Of a stretch of 13,003 nt of DNA, positions 6,639-13,003 are shown one piece after another (positions within the stretch are counted from its first letter, which is position 1; every line of letters starts with the position of its first letter). The stretch is from UMGS755 sp045597205 (lineage in GTDB: Bacteria; Bacillota; Clostridia; UBA1381; UBA9506), in assembly GCA_045597205.1 (NCBI GenBank), contig JAZODT010000026.1:1-13003 (forward strand), written 5' to 3'. The notes under the pieces are model-generated. The model saw only the letters and a program-made list of their open reading frames with translations. It did not search any database and had not been told where the DNA came from. Both the position numbers and the translations under genes were made by a program.

Positions 6639-7523
6639 ATGAGCAAAAACACACTTTTTACTGGCTCCGGTGTTGCGTTAATTACACCGTTTAATGATGC
6701 CGGTGTGGATTATGATGCACTGGCAAAATTAATTGATTTTCAAATTGAAAACGGAACGGATGCCATTATTATTTGCGGCACAACCGGTGAGGCTTCTACC
6801 ATGCCGGATGCAGAGCATTTAGCGGTTATCCGTTTTGCCACTGAATATACAAACGGTCGCATTCCGGTCATTGCCGGTACAGGCAGTAATGATACGGCTC
6901 ACGGTGTTGAACTTTGTAAAATGGCTGCAAAAGCCGGTGCAGATGGTTTGCTGCTTGTAACACCTTATTACAATAAAACAACCCAGAGGGGTTTGATTCA
7001 GCACTATTCTGCTATGGCTGCTGCAACAGACCTGCCGATTATCTTATATAATGTTCCATCCCGTACCGGTTTAAACATTGATGTGAGTACGGTTTGTGAA
7101 CTGGCTAAAAATGAACAGATTGTGGGCATTAAAGATGCAACAGGTAACATTGGTTACACAGCACAGGTGGCAGCTGAATGTCCGGAAATTGATATTTATT
7201 CCGGTAATGATGATATGATTGTGCCCATTATGAGCTTGGGTGGCAAGGGTGTTATTTCTGTTCTTGCCAATGTTATGCCCAAAGAAACACATGATATGTG
7301 TGCTAAATATTTGGCGGGCGATGTAAACGGTTCTTTAAAACTGCAGCTTGATTTGTTAGATTTGGTAAAGGCTTTATTTATTGAAGTGAACCCCATTCCC
7401 GTTAAAACAGCTATGAATCTTATGGGCTTTAGCGGTGGTAAATTGCGCTTGCCTTTATATGAAATGAGCGAGCAGAATTTAGCCGTGTTAAAACAAACCA
7501 TGCAAAAGCATGGCTTGATTTAA
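6639..7523 (+). CDS. dapA: 4-hydroxy-tetrahydrodipicolinate synthase
   Basis: DapA condenses pyruvate with aspartate semialdehyde, the product of the neighbouring Asd, and commits carbon to diaminopimelate and lysine. The 294-residue TIM-barrel protein has the pyruvate-binding GTTGE motif at residues 47-51, the catalytic tyrosine Y137 in YNVPSRTG, and the Schiff-base lysine K165 in VGIKDATG. These residues identify it as a class I aldolase of the DapA/NanA superfamily. The lysine-operon context and the GTTGE/YNVPSRTG combination favour DapA over N-acetylneuraminate lyase. It starts at an ATG preceded by a purine-rich stretch (gaaaggaaagaag). It sits between asd and dapB with gaps of 27 and 21 bases, consistent with one transcript. 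Confidence 0.96.
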   Translation: MSKNTLFTGSGVALITPFNDAGVDYDALAKLIDFQIENGTDAIIICGTTGEASTMPDAEHLAVIRFATEYTNGRIPVIAGTGSNDTAHGVELCKMAAKAGADGLLLVTPYYNKTTQRGLIQHYSAMAAATDLPIILYNVPSRTGLNIDVSTVCELAKNEQIVGIKDATGNIGYTAQVAAECPEIDIYSGNDDMIVPIMSLGGKGVISVLANVMPKETHDMCAKYLAGDVNGSLKLQLDLLDLVKALFIEVNPIPVKTAMNLMGFSGGKLRLPLYEMSEQNLAVLKQTMQKHGLI

Positions 7524-7544
7524 CGCATTGAAAGGACGATACCA

Positions 7545-8300
7545 ATGATAAAGATTTTGCTCAGTGGTGCCAACGGTCGCATGGGGCGTGCCATCAGCCA
7601 GTTGGTGAAAGAATCTGACCGGGCAGAAATTCTTTGTGGTGTGGATATTAATACCCAAAGCAATGATGGCTTTCCTGTTTATCCCGATTTTCAGTCGGTT
7701 CCGGTTTTGCCGGATGTTGTCATTGATTTTTCTAACCCAGCAAATTTTGAAAATTTAATGGATTATGTTGAAACGAAAAAGCTTCCGGTTGTGGTGGCAA
7801 CCACAGGTCTTACCAAAGAACAGAAAGATAGGCTTACGGTGGCTTCAAAAACGGTGCCGGTGTTTTTCTCTGCCAACATGTCCTTAGGCGTGAACCTAAT
7901 TTGTGAACTGGCTAAAAAAGCAACCGCTTTTTTGGGTGACAGTTTTGACATTGAAATTGTGGAACGGCATCACAACCAAAAGTTAGATGCTCCTAGCGGC
8001 ACAGCGCTTGCCATTGCTGATGCCATTAACGAGGAATTAGATGGTAATGGTCGCTATGTTTATGACCGTCACAGTGTGCGTAAAAAGCGCGAAAAAACCG
8101 AAATTGGTATTCATGCAGTGCGCGGCGGTACCATTGTGGGTGACCATACCGTGATTTTTGCCGGCAACCATGAGGTGATTGAGCTTAGCCATCATGCTGA
8201 CTCCCGTGAGGTGTTTGCCTCTGGTGCAGTGAAAGCGGCTATTTTTATGGCGGGTCAACCTGCCGGTTATTACAATATGGCAAATTTAATTAACGGCTAA
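7545..8300 (+). CDS. dapB: 4-hydroxy-tetrahydrodipicolinate reductase
   Basis: DapB reduces the DapA product with NAD(P)H to tetrahydrodipicolinate. The 251-residue length is usual. The N-terminal dinucleotide-binding motif GANGRMG spans residues 8-14. The family signature ERHHNQKLDAPSGTA contains the histidine pair and lysine that act in catalysis and substrate binding. The block GIHAVRGGTIVGDHTVIF is a further DapB hallmark. The ATG has an AAAGGA site upstream. It is the last gene of the L-box operon. The later acyl-branch or aminotransferase genes of the pathway are not in this window. I see no strong terminator between its stop and htpG, so some read-through into htpG is possible. Confidence 0.96.
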   Translation: MIKILLSGANGRMGRAISQLVKESDRAEILCGVDINTQSNDGFPVYPDFQSVPVLPDVVIDFSNPANFENLMDYVETKKLPVVVATTGLTKEQKDRLTVASKTVPVFFSANMSLGVNLICELAKKATAFLGDSFDIEIVERHHNQKLDAPSGTALAIADAINEELDGNGRYVYDRHSVRKKREKTEIGIHAVRGGTIVGDHTVIFAGNHEVIELSHHADSREVFASGAVKAAIFMAGQPAGYYNMANLING

Positions 8301-8362
8301 AAGAGATGGGTATTCATTTGGCCAAAACATCCTAACATTTTGTAAAAGAACTGTGAACAAGC

Positions 8363-8390
8363 TTGACAAACAGTTAAATTGTGGTACAAT
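8363..8390 (+). promoter_or_regulatory. htpG promoter
   Basis: A -35 TTGACA (8363-8368) and a -10 TACAAT (8385-8390) are separated by 16 bases, with an extended -10 TGG at 8382-8384. The predicted start, about 8397, lies inside the CIRCE element. This arrangement places the operator directly over the transcription start site. Confidence 0.8.
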
Positions 8391-8394
8391 AATA

Positions 8395-8421
8395 TTAGCA
8401 CTCTAAAGGAAAGAGTGCTAA
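8395..8421 (+). promoter_or_regulatory. CIRCE operator (HrcA binding site)
   Basis: TTAGCACTC (8395-8403), nine bases, then GAGTGCTAA (8413-8421) is an exact match to the CIRCE consensus, TTAGCACTC-N9-GAGTGCTAA. The symmetry continues outward to 13-bp perfect arms (8391-8403 and 8413-8425). HrcA binds this element and represses heat-shock genes until unfolded protein load rises. Being within the transcribed region, it can also form a 5' mRNA hairpin ahead of the GGAGG site at 8433-8437. Confidence 0.95.
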
Positions 8422-8445
8422 TATTTCTTTTTGGAGGCGTTTTAC

Positions 8446-10326
8446 GTGGCGAAAAAAGCATTTAAATCTGAGTCGAAGCGATTATTGGAATTAATGATTA
8501 ATTCCATTTATACACATAAGGAGATTTTTCTCCGTGAGTTGATTTCCAACGCCAGCGATGCAATGGACAAGCTCTATTATCGCACCCTGTCTGATGAAAA
8601 TTTAAGCTTTAACCGGGATGATTTTTACATCCGCATAGATGCAGATAAAGAAACAAGAACCCTAACCATTACTGATACGGGTATCGGTATGACCAAAGAA
8701 GAACTGGAAGAGAATTTAGGCACCATTGCCAAAAGCGGTTCTTTAAAGTTTAAGAGTGAAAACGAAAAACTGGAGGATGTGGATATTATCGGCCAGTTTG
8801 GTGTTGGCTTTTATTCTGCCTTTATGATTGCCGATAAAGTGACGGTTACCAGTCGTGCATTAGGTAGTGAAACGGCTTACCGTTGGGAAGCTGAGGGCAC
8901 CGATGGTTATACGGTGAAAGAAGCAGAAAAAGAAACAGTGGGTACACAGATTGTTCTTTCTTTAAAGGCAAATACCGAAGATGAAAACTATGATGAATTT
9001 TTAGATGAATACCGTTTGCGCGCTATTGTGAAAAAATATTCCGATTACATCCGTTATCCCATTATGATGGAAGTGACCAAAAGCCGTCCCAAAGCAGATA
9101 ACGACAAAGAATATGAACAGTATAAAGAGGTTGAAACCTTAAATTCTATGGTGCCCATTTGGAAAAAGACAAAGGCAGAGCTAACGGATGAGGATTATAA
9201 CGGATTTTATAAAGATAAATTTTATGATTTTGAAAATCCGCTGTCAGTCATTCACACCAGTGCTGACGGCATGACAAGCTACACGGCACTTTTATACATT
9301 CCCGCACATGCACCCTTTGATTTTTATACAAAGGATTTTGAAAAAGGCTTGCAACTATATGCCAACGGCGTTTTAATTATGGAATCCTGCGGTGAACTTT
9401 TGCCTGAGTGCTTCCGTTTTGTGAAGGGTTTGGTGGATTCAGCTGACCTTTCTTTAAACATCTCCCGCGAGATTCTGCAACATGACCGCCAACTCAAAAC
9501 AATTGCAAACCATCTGCAAAAGAAAATTAAGAGCGAACTCCTTTCTCTGTTAAAAAATGACAGGGAAAAATATGAAGCCTTTTATAAAAACTTCTCACGT
9601 CAGATTAAATTTGGTGTCTATGATAATTTTGGAAAAGACAAGGATTTATTAAAAGATCTGCTCATTTTCTGGTCCTCGACAGAGAAGAAAATGGTTACCC
9701 TTTCAGAATATGTATCCCGCATGAAAGAAGACCAAAAATATATTTATTATGCTTGCGGTGAAAGCATTGAAAAGATTGAAAAATTGCCCCAAACAGAATT
9801 GGTAGCCGAAAAAGGTTGCGAAATCTTGTACTTTACCGATGATGTGGATGAATTTTCTATCCAGATGCTTCGTGAATTTGATGGCAAAACCTTTAAATCT
9901 GTTTCTGCCGGCGATTTAGATATTGAGTCCGAAGAAGAGAAGAAGGAAAATGAGAAGAAAAAGGAAGAAAATAAAGATTTGTTCTTATTCTTAAAGGATG
10001 CATTGGGGGACAAGGTGAAAGAAGTTCGTGCATCCACTCGCTTAAAGTCTCATCCGGTGTGCCTTGCTAGCGATGGTGCTCTTTCTTTGGAAATGGAAAA
10101 AGTTTTAAATGCCATGCCCAACGACCAAAAGGTAAAAGCAGAACGGGTGCTGGAAATTAATGTGAACCATCCTATTTTTGATAAAATTGCAGGATTATTA
10201 GAAAGCGACAAGGATAAATTAAAGCAATATGCAGCGGTGCTTTATGACAGCGCTTTGCTCATTGAGGGCTTGCCTATTGACGACCCGGTGGCATATACTA
10301 ATGCTGTTTGTAATTTAATGCAGTAA
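8446..10326 (+). CDS. htpG: Molecular chaperone HtpG (Hsp90)
   Basis: HtpG is the bacterial Hsp90, an ATP-driven homodimeric cytosolic chaperone. The chosen GTG start gives 626 residues, close to the roughly 620 usual for the family, with GGAGG 8 bases upstream. The upstream in-frame TTG at 8431 overlaps that site and is unlikely. The GHKL ATP-binding motifs occur in order: ELISNASDAMDKL, DTGIGM, GQFGVGFYSAFM and VGTQIV. The middle-domain motif SREILQHDRQLK contains the arginine that contacts ATP phosphate. An acidic/lysine-rich linker (ESEEEKKENEKKKEENK) precedes the C-terminal dimerisation domain. It appears to be a single-gene unit with its own promoter and CIRCE operator, so heat induction through HrcA is predicted. 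Confidence 0.96.
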   Translation: MAKKAFKSESKRLLELMINSIYTHKEIFLRELISNASDAMDKLYYRTLSDENLSFNRDDFYIRIDADKETRTLTITDTGIGMTKEELEENLGTIAKSGSLKFKSENEKLEDVDIIGQFGVGFYSAFMIADKVTVTSRALGSETAYRWEAEGTDGYTVKEAEKETVGTQIVLSLKANTEDENYDEFLDEYRLRAIVKKYSDYIRYPIMMEVTKSRPKADNDKEYEQYKEVETLNSMVPIWKKTKAELTDEDYNGFYKDKFYDFENPLSVIHTSADGMTSYTALLYIPAHAPFDFYTKDFEKGLQLYANGVLIMESCGELLPECFRFVKGLVDSADLSLNISREILQHDRQLKTIANHLQKKIKSELLSLLKNDREKYEAFYKNFSRQIKFGVYDNFGKDKDLLKDLLIFWSSTEKKMVTLSEYVSRMKEDQKYIYYACGESIEKIEKLPQTELVAEKGCEILYFTDDVDEFSIQMLREFDGKTFKSVSAGDLDIESEEEKKENEKKKEENKDLFLFLKDALGDKVKEVRASTRLKSHPVCLASDGALSLEMEKVLNAMPNDQKVKAERVLEINVNHPIFDKIAGLLESDKDKLKQYAAVLYDSALLIEGLPIDDPVAYTNAVCNLMQ

Positions 10327-10327
10327 T

Positions 10328-10351
10328 GGGTTGTAGAAAAATGCACAACCC
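10328..10351 (+). repeat. Hairpin just after htpG
   Basis: GGGTTGT (10328-10334) pairs with ACAACCC (10345-10351) around a 10-base loop, starting two bases after the htpG stop. No T-run follows, so it is not a standard terminator by itself. It may protect the mRNA 3' end. Confidence 0.4.
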
Positions 10352-10374
10352 CACAATACACAAATAAAACTATT

Positions 10375-10401
10375 GTAGGGGACGGCGTCCTCGACGTCCC
10401 G
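10375..10401. repeat. GC-rich palindromic REP-like element
   Basis: The segment beginning gtagggg forms an imperfect hairpin: GGGACG (10379-10384) with CGTCCC (10395-10400), an inner CG/CG pair and a TCCT loop. Its GC content stands out sharply from the AT-rich flanks. Short gtagggg-start, cccg-end palindromes of this type are dispersed in multiple copies in some Clostridia genomes. Only one copy is present here, so repeat status is inference. Confidence 0.4.
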
Positions 10402-10426
10402 AAAAAGACAAGAGTGGAAACTAAAG

Positions 10427-10468
10427 AAAAGCGTATTTTGTAAAACTTATCTTACAAAATACGCTTTT
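10427..10468. terminator. Bidirectional intrinsic terminator between htpG and the recombinase gene
   Basis: A perfect 17-bp stem joins 10427-10443 (AAAAGCGTATTTTGTAA) to 10452-10468, with an 8-base loop. T-runs occur on the 3' side of both strands. It lies between two convergent genes and would stop transcripts from each direction. Confidence 0.92.
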
Positions 10469-10487
10469 TAATTAGGGGATAAGATTG

Positions 10488-12155
10488 TTATTTAATGCTG
10501 TTTTCGTAAGCTTCAACCATCTTTTTACTCATTTGACCTGTACGACTTCTTATATTAGAGAGATGCTTTTCACACATCTTCCCTGTGAAAATCTTGATTT
10601 CAAGTTTTAACTTATCACCTTCGGGAGTAACGAAGATTTTATCAATATACTTGTTTACAAATTCCTTTGATATTATTCCGTTAACTGCATCTTTTTGTGC
10701 ATCGTTTAAAACCCGGCGTATTTCTTCAATATGTTTCTTGAAATCATCTTTAGAATTTTGTTGTTCTTGCAAGTCAAAAAGTTCCTTTTCAAGTTCGCTG
10801 ATAATTTCGTTACATTCTTTGTTCATCTGAATGTATTCTTTATCTGACAAATCACCATTTAAATTGTAATCAAGGATTTTTCGTTTCTTTTTTTGCTCGT
10901 GGTCAATTTTTGATTTTATTTTTTCTATTTCCTTAACCATTTCTCCGTTTGCATCTATGGTTTTATACATTTCTATATATGAATCAATCAAATCTTCAGC
11001 CACAGGGGAAGTTTCGTTAAATACATCAAAAAGAACAGGCTTTATTTCTTCCTCATAAATTGCAAATGACGGACAGGAATCAGCACCATTATTTATTTTA
11101 CCACTACATACCCATTTACTGTTTTTGTTGCCTTGCCTGTCTACACTGTCACGGCGATAATAAGCCTTACCACAATGTGTACAGAAGAGTTTGCCTGTTA
11201 ATAGATTTGCGTGATTACAGATGTTCTGTCTGCTCTTTACGTCCTTGCTTCGTCTTTGAAGAACAATATTCGTAGCTTCCCAAAGTTCTTCGCTGACTAT
11301 AGCGGGTACTATATCCCCTGTTTCATCTTTAAACATAACCCATTCTTCAGGTGGAAGAAAATGTTGTTTCTTAGTAAACATATCAACAATTTTAACTTTG
11401 TTACCAACATAATAGCCTTTGTATTTAGGATTGGAAATAGTATTTGCCATTGTAGAATGAGCTATTTTGTTACCATTTCGATTTCTATATCCCCTGTCCC
11501 AAAATATATCTTCAATCTGCTTCATACTATATTGGTCAGTAGCATACAGTTCAAAAAGCTCACGGACCATTTTTGCTTCTTCTTCGTTTATAACTAATTT
11601 TTTGTCTTTTTTATCATAACCAAAAATTCTGCTATTGCCAAGTACAACATGGTTTTTTATTGCCTGCTGATGTCCGAATTTAATACGTGACGATAGTTTT
11701 CTAAGCTCGTCCTGTGCAATGGATGACATAATAGATAAGCGAAGTTCAGAATCATCGTCAAGCGTGTTAATATTATCATTTTGAAAGAAAACCCCAACAC
11801 CATTTTTTAAGAGTTCACGGGTAAACTGAATACTGTCAAGGGTATTTCTTGCAAAACGTGAAATCTCTTTTGTAATAACAAAATCAAACATATCACTTTT
11901 TGCATCTTCAATCATTTGATTAAAGTTCTCACGTTTTTGAGTGGATATGCCCGATATACCTTCATCAATATATCCCGGCACATAATCCCATTGAGGATTT
12001 TTCTTAATAAGTTCAGTATAATAAGTAATCTGATTGTCAAGAGAATTAAGCTGCTCATCCTTTTCGGATGATACACGGGCGTAAAAAGTAACTCTCATAG
12101 GAATTTCATATATAGACTTAAATTTCATCTGCTCTCGAATCTGATGTATGTTCAA
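10488..12155 (-). CDS. Large serine recombinase (site-specific integrase/transposase)
   Basis: This 555-residue recombinase cuts and rejoins DNA through a covalent phosphoserine link, moving or excising an element. The catalytic domain begins RVTFYARVSS, with the nucleophile most likely S29. The arginine motif SRFARN is at residues 99-104. The recombinase domain follows (SRIFGYDKKDKKLVINEEEA, then ISNPKYKGYYVGNK). A zinc ribbon has C325, C328, C350 and C361. A long charged coiled coil (about 405-485) typical of large serine integrases comes next. The start is a TTG with GAGGTG 7 bases upstream; an internal ATG at residue 10 is the alternative. The gene is AT-rich and convergent to htpG. Tn4451-like and Tn5397-like elements carry this family near one end. 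I see no clear att site, so the element borders are not defined. Confidence 0.9.
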   Translation of the reverse strand: MNIHQIREQMKFKSIYEIPMRVTFYARVSSEKDEQLNSLDNQITYYTELIKKNPQWDYVPGYIDEGISGISTQKRENFNQMIEDAKSDMFDFVITKEISRFARNTLDSIQFTRELLKNGVGVFFQNDNINTLDDDSELRLSIMSSIAQDELRKLSSRIKFGHQQAIKNHVVLGNSRIFGYDKKDKKLVINEEEAKMVRELFELYATDQYSMKQIEDIFWDRGYRNRNGNKIAHSTMANTISNPKYKGYYVGNKVKIVDMFTKKQHFLPPEEWVMFKDETGDIVPAIVSEELWEATNIVLQRRSKDVKSRQNICNHANLLTGKLFCTHCGKAYYRRDSVDRQGNKNSKWVCSGKINNGADSCPSFAIYEEEIKPVLFDVFNETSPVAEDLIDSYIEMYKTIDANGEMVKEIEKIKSKIDHEQKKKRKILDYNLNGDLSDKEYIQMNKECNEIISELEKELFDLQEQQNSKDDFKKHIEEIRRVLNDAQKDAVNGIISKEFVNKYIDKIFVTPEGDKLKLEIKIFTGKMCEKHLSNIRSRTGQMSKKMVEAYENSIK

Positions 12156-12194
12156 AACATTTCACCTCACAAAGTTCGTTGTATCATTACATAA

Positions 12195-12223
12195 ATAATA
12201 TCACGAATCGTTAAAAATTACAA
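12195..12223 (-). promoter_or_regulatory. Recombinase promoter
   Basis: On the minus strand, TTGTAA (12223-12218) and TATTAT (12200-12195) are separated by exactly 17 bases. The predicted start lies about 30 bases upstream of the TTG start codon, leaving room for the GAGGTG ribosome binding site. Confidence 0.55.
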
Positions 12224-12421
12224 GTGGTTTTTATAAGGAAAGTTTTACCTTTTGGCTTACCCGGATAGATTACATTTGGTTTCTTAATGATATTTCTTGG
12301 AATTGACACATCTGATTCATTCACACATTCCAAACATTTTCAAAAGCAATGAAAACATCGTTTTATTTAAACAATAGCATGATAAATAAAATTAAGTGAA
12401 TAACTTTTAAAAATATGTAAA
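12224..12421. other. Divergent intergenic region between recombinase and nuclease genes
   Basis: There is no convincing gene. A 7-bp dyad, TTGGAAT (12297-12303) with ATTCCAA (12327-12333), is separated by 23 bases and could be a protein-binding or attachment site, but the evidence is thin. A 40-codon minus-strand frame ends at 12211 without a clear ribosome binding site. Confidence 0.4.
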
Positions 12422-12436
12422 CTATACATTGTATAG
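12422..12436 (+). promoter_or_regulatory. Perfect palindrome over the -10/RBS of the nuclease gene
   Basis: CTATACA-T-TGTATAG is a 15-bp perfect palindrome with one central base. It contains a TATACA that could be the -10 element, and its right edge overlaps the AGGAGG ribosome binding site (12435-12440). A repressor bound here would block expression, but the regulator is unknown and no good -35 was found. Confidence 0.45.
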
Positions 12437-12448
12437 GAGGAATGTTAT

Positions 12449-13003
12449 ATGAAAGAAATAATTAAAGAACTTAGAAATGAGTTTAATAAAAGAAAGAACG
12501 ATTTGCAAGAACAAAACATTAAAATTCATATTATTACAAACACTTTTTTAAAATATTTGGGTTATGATACTGATAAATGTGTTTACGAAGTGTCAACAGG
12601 GAAAGGGTATTGTGATATGCTTGTTCCTACTCTTGGAGATAATGCTCTTGTTATAGAGGTTAAAACAGGTAAATTACCATTAAGGATGACAGATATAGGA
12701 CAAATAAAAAATTATGCAAATAGTAAGGAACAACGATTTGGAGTATTAACAAATGGATGTGAATATATTCTGTTAGATTTTCAAATATCCTCATCACCTG
12801 TTTTCAAAGGTACTTCTTTTGATTCAAATGTTGTATTTTGGTTTAATATATTCCGGTCACGTGGGGACGGATTGACAGAGCTGAAATACTTTAAATATCT
12901 TAGCTTTGAAAATCTATTTAAAAAACAATCATCTTTATTCTATTGCGATATAGCACAATACAGAGAGTGGAAACGAGAACAGAATATGAAACCCGTATCA
13001 TGG
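12449..13003 (+). CDS. HsdR-N-like PD-(D/E)xK nuclease domain protein, 3' end outside window
   Basis: The frame stays open for 185 codons to the window edge, starting at an ATG with AGGAGG 8 bases upstream. The first 111 residues match the pattern of the type I restriction enzyme R-subunit N-terminal domain. This comprises a helix ending FLKYLGYD, the metal-binding aspartate D56 in GYCDMLVP, and E70-x-K72 in LVIEVKTGK. It also includes the HsdR-type QxxxY motif (Q85, Y89 in QIKNYANS) and the strand GVLTNGCEYILLDF. Stand-alone proteins with this domain are common in Firmicutes defence regions and mobile elements, but their substrates are mostly unknown. Residues 112-185 are not recognisable to me. 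It is divergent from the serine recombinase, so it may be cargo of the same element. Whether a helicase domain follows, making a full HsdR, cannot be seen. Confidence 0.75.
   Translation, partial: MKEIIKELRNEFNKRKNDLQEQNIKIHIITNTFLKYLGYDTDKCVYEVSTGKGYCDMLVPTLGDNALVIEVKTGKLPLRMTDIGQIKNYANSKEQRFGVLTNGCEYILLDFQISSSPVFKGTSFDSNVVFWFNIFRSRGDGLTELKYFKYLSFENLFKKQSSLFYCDIAQYREWKREQNMKPVSW

Noticed and set aside
8431..8445. TTG start for htpG
   Set aside because: It overlaps the GGAGG ribosome binding site and adds residues not typical of HtpG; the GTG at 8446 is correctly spaced.
12211..12333. 40-codon minus-strand frame upstream of the recombinase
   Set aside because: The protein-like C-terminal composition is suggestive of a gene remnant, but it has only a TTG start, no clear ribosome binding site, and overlaps the recombinase -35.
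1..13003. CRISPR arrays, tRNA or rRNA genes
   Set aside because: No regularly spaced repeats and no tRNA or rRNA signatures were seen on either strand.

Overview
The window looks like a piece of a low-GC Firmicutes chromosome, most likely a member of the Clostridia. The evidence is purine-rich AGGAGG-type ribosome binding sites, GTG and TTG starts, an L-box (lysine) riboswitch with an intrinsic terminator, a perfect CIRCE operator, and family-level resemblance of the proteins. I cannot name a genus from sequence alone.

The layout is a housekeeping core between two more AT-rich flanks. The left flank (1-780) holds the 3' end of a beta-propeller-like gene and a 70-residue hypothetical gene. 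Each is followed by a copy of the same roughly 100-bp spacer. The stretch 838-996 is bounded by a 9-bp inverted repeat and can fold internally, so it may be a structured RNA, possibly 6S-like. It lies just upstream of a tightly packed operon (1036-4982): a TtcA-family tRNA thiolase, galU (UDP-glucose synthesis), and a secreted phosphodiester glycosidase-family protein with Ig-like domains and what looks like an inactivated metallophosphoesterase domain.

The second operon (5263-8300) is a textbook lysine-sensing unit: sigma-A-type promoter, L-box aptamer, terminator, then asd, dapA and dapB. These three genes encode consecutive steps from aspartyl phosphate to tetrahydrodipicolinate, feeding lysine and cell-wall diaminopimelate. 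It is followed by htpG (Hsp90), which has its own promoter overlapped by a perfect CIRCE element, so HrcA heat-shock control is predicted. A 17-bp perfect-stem bidirectional terminator (10427-10468) closes htpG and the convergent gene.

The right flank (10488-13003) is mobile or accessory. A large serine recombinase on the minus strand is divergent from a gene, cut by the window edge, that encodes a protein with a type I restriction HsdR-N-like PD-(D/E)xK nuclease domain. A 15-bp palindrome overlaps that gene's presumed -10 region and ribosome binding site. The most useful leads are the candidate RNA at 838-996, the repeated spacers around the 70-residue gene, the Asp-to-Asn-degenerate phosphoesterase domain, and the recombinase/nuclease pair. 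Nothing here proves a new system.
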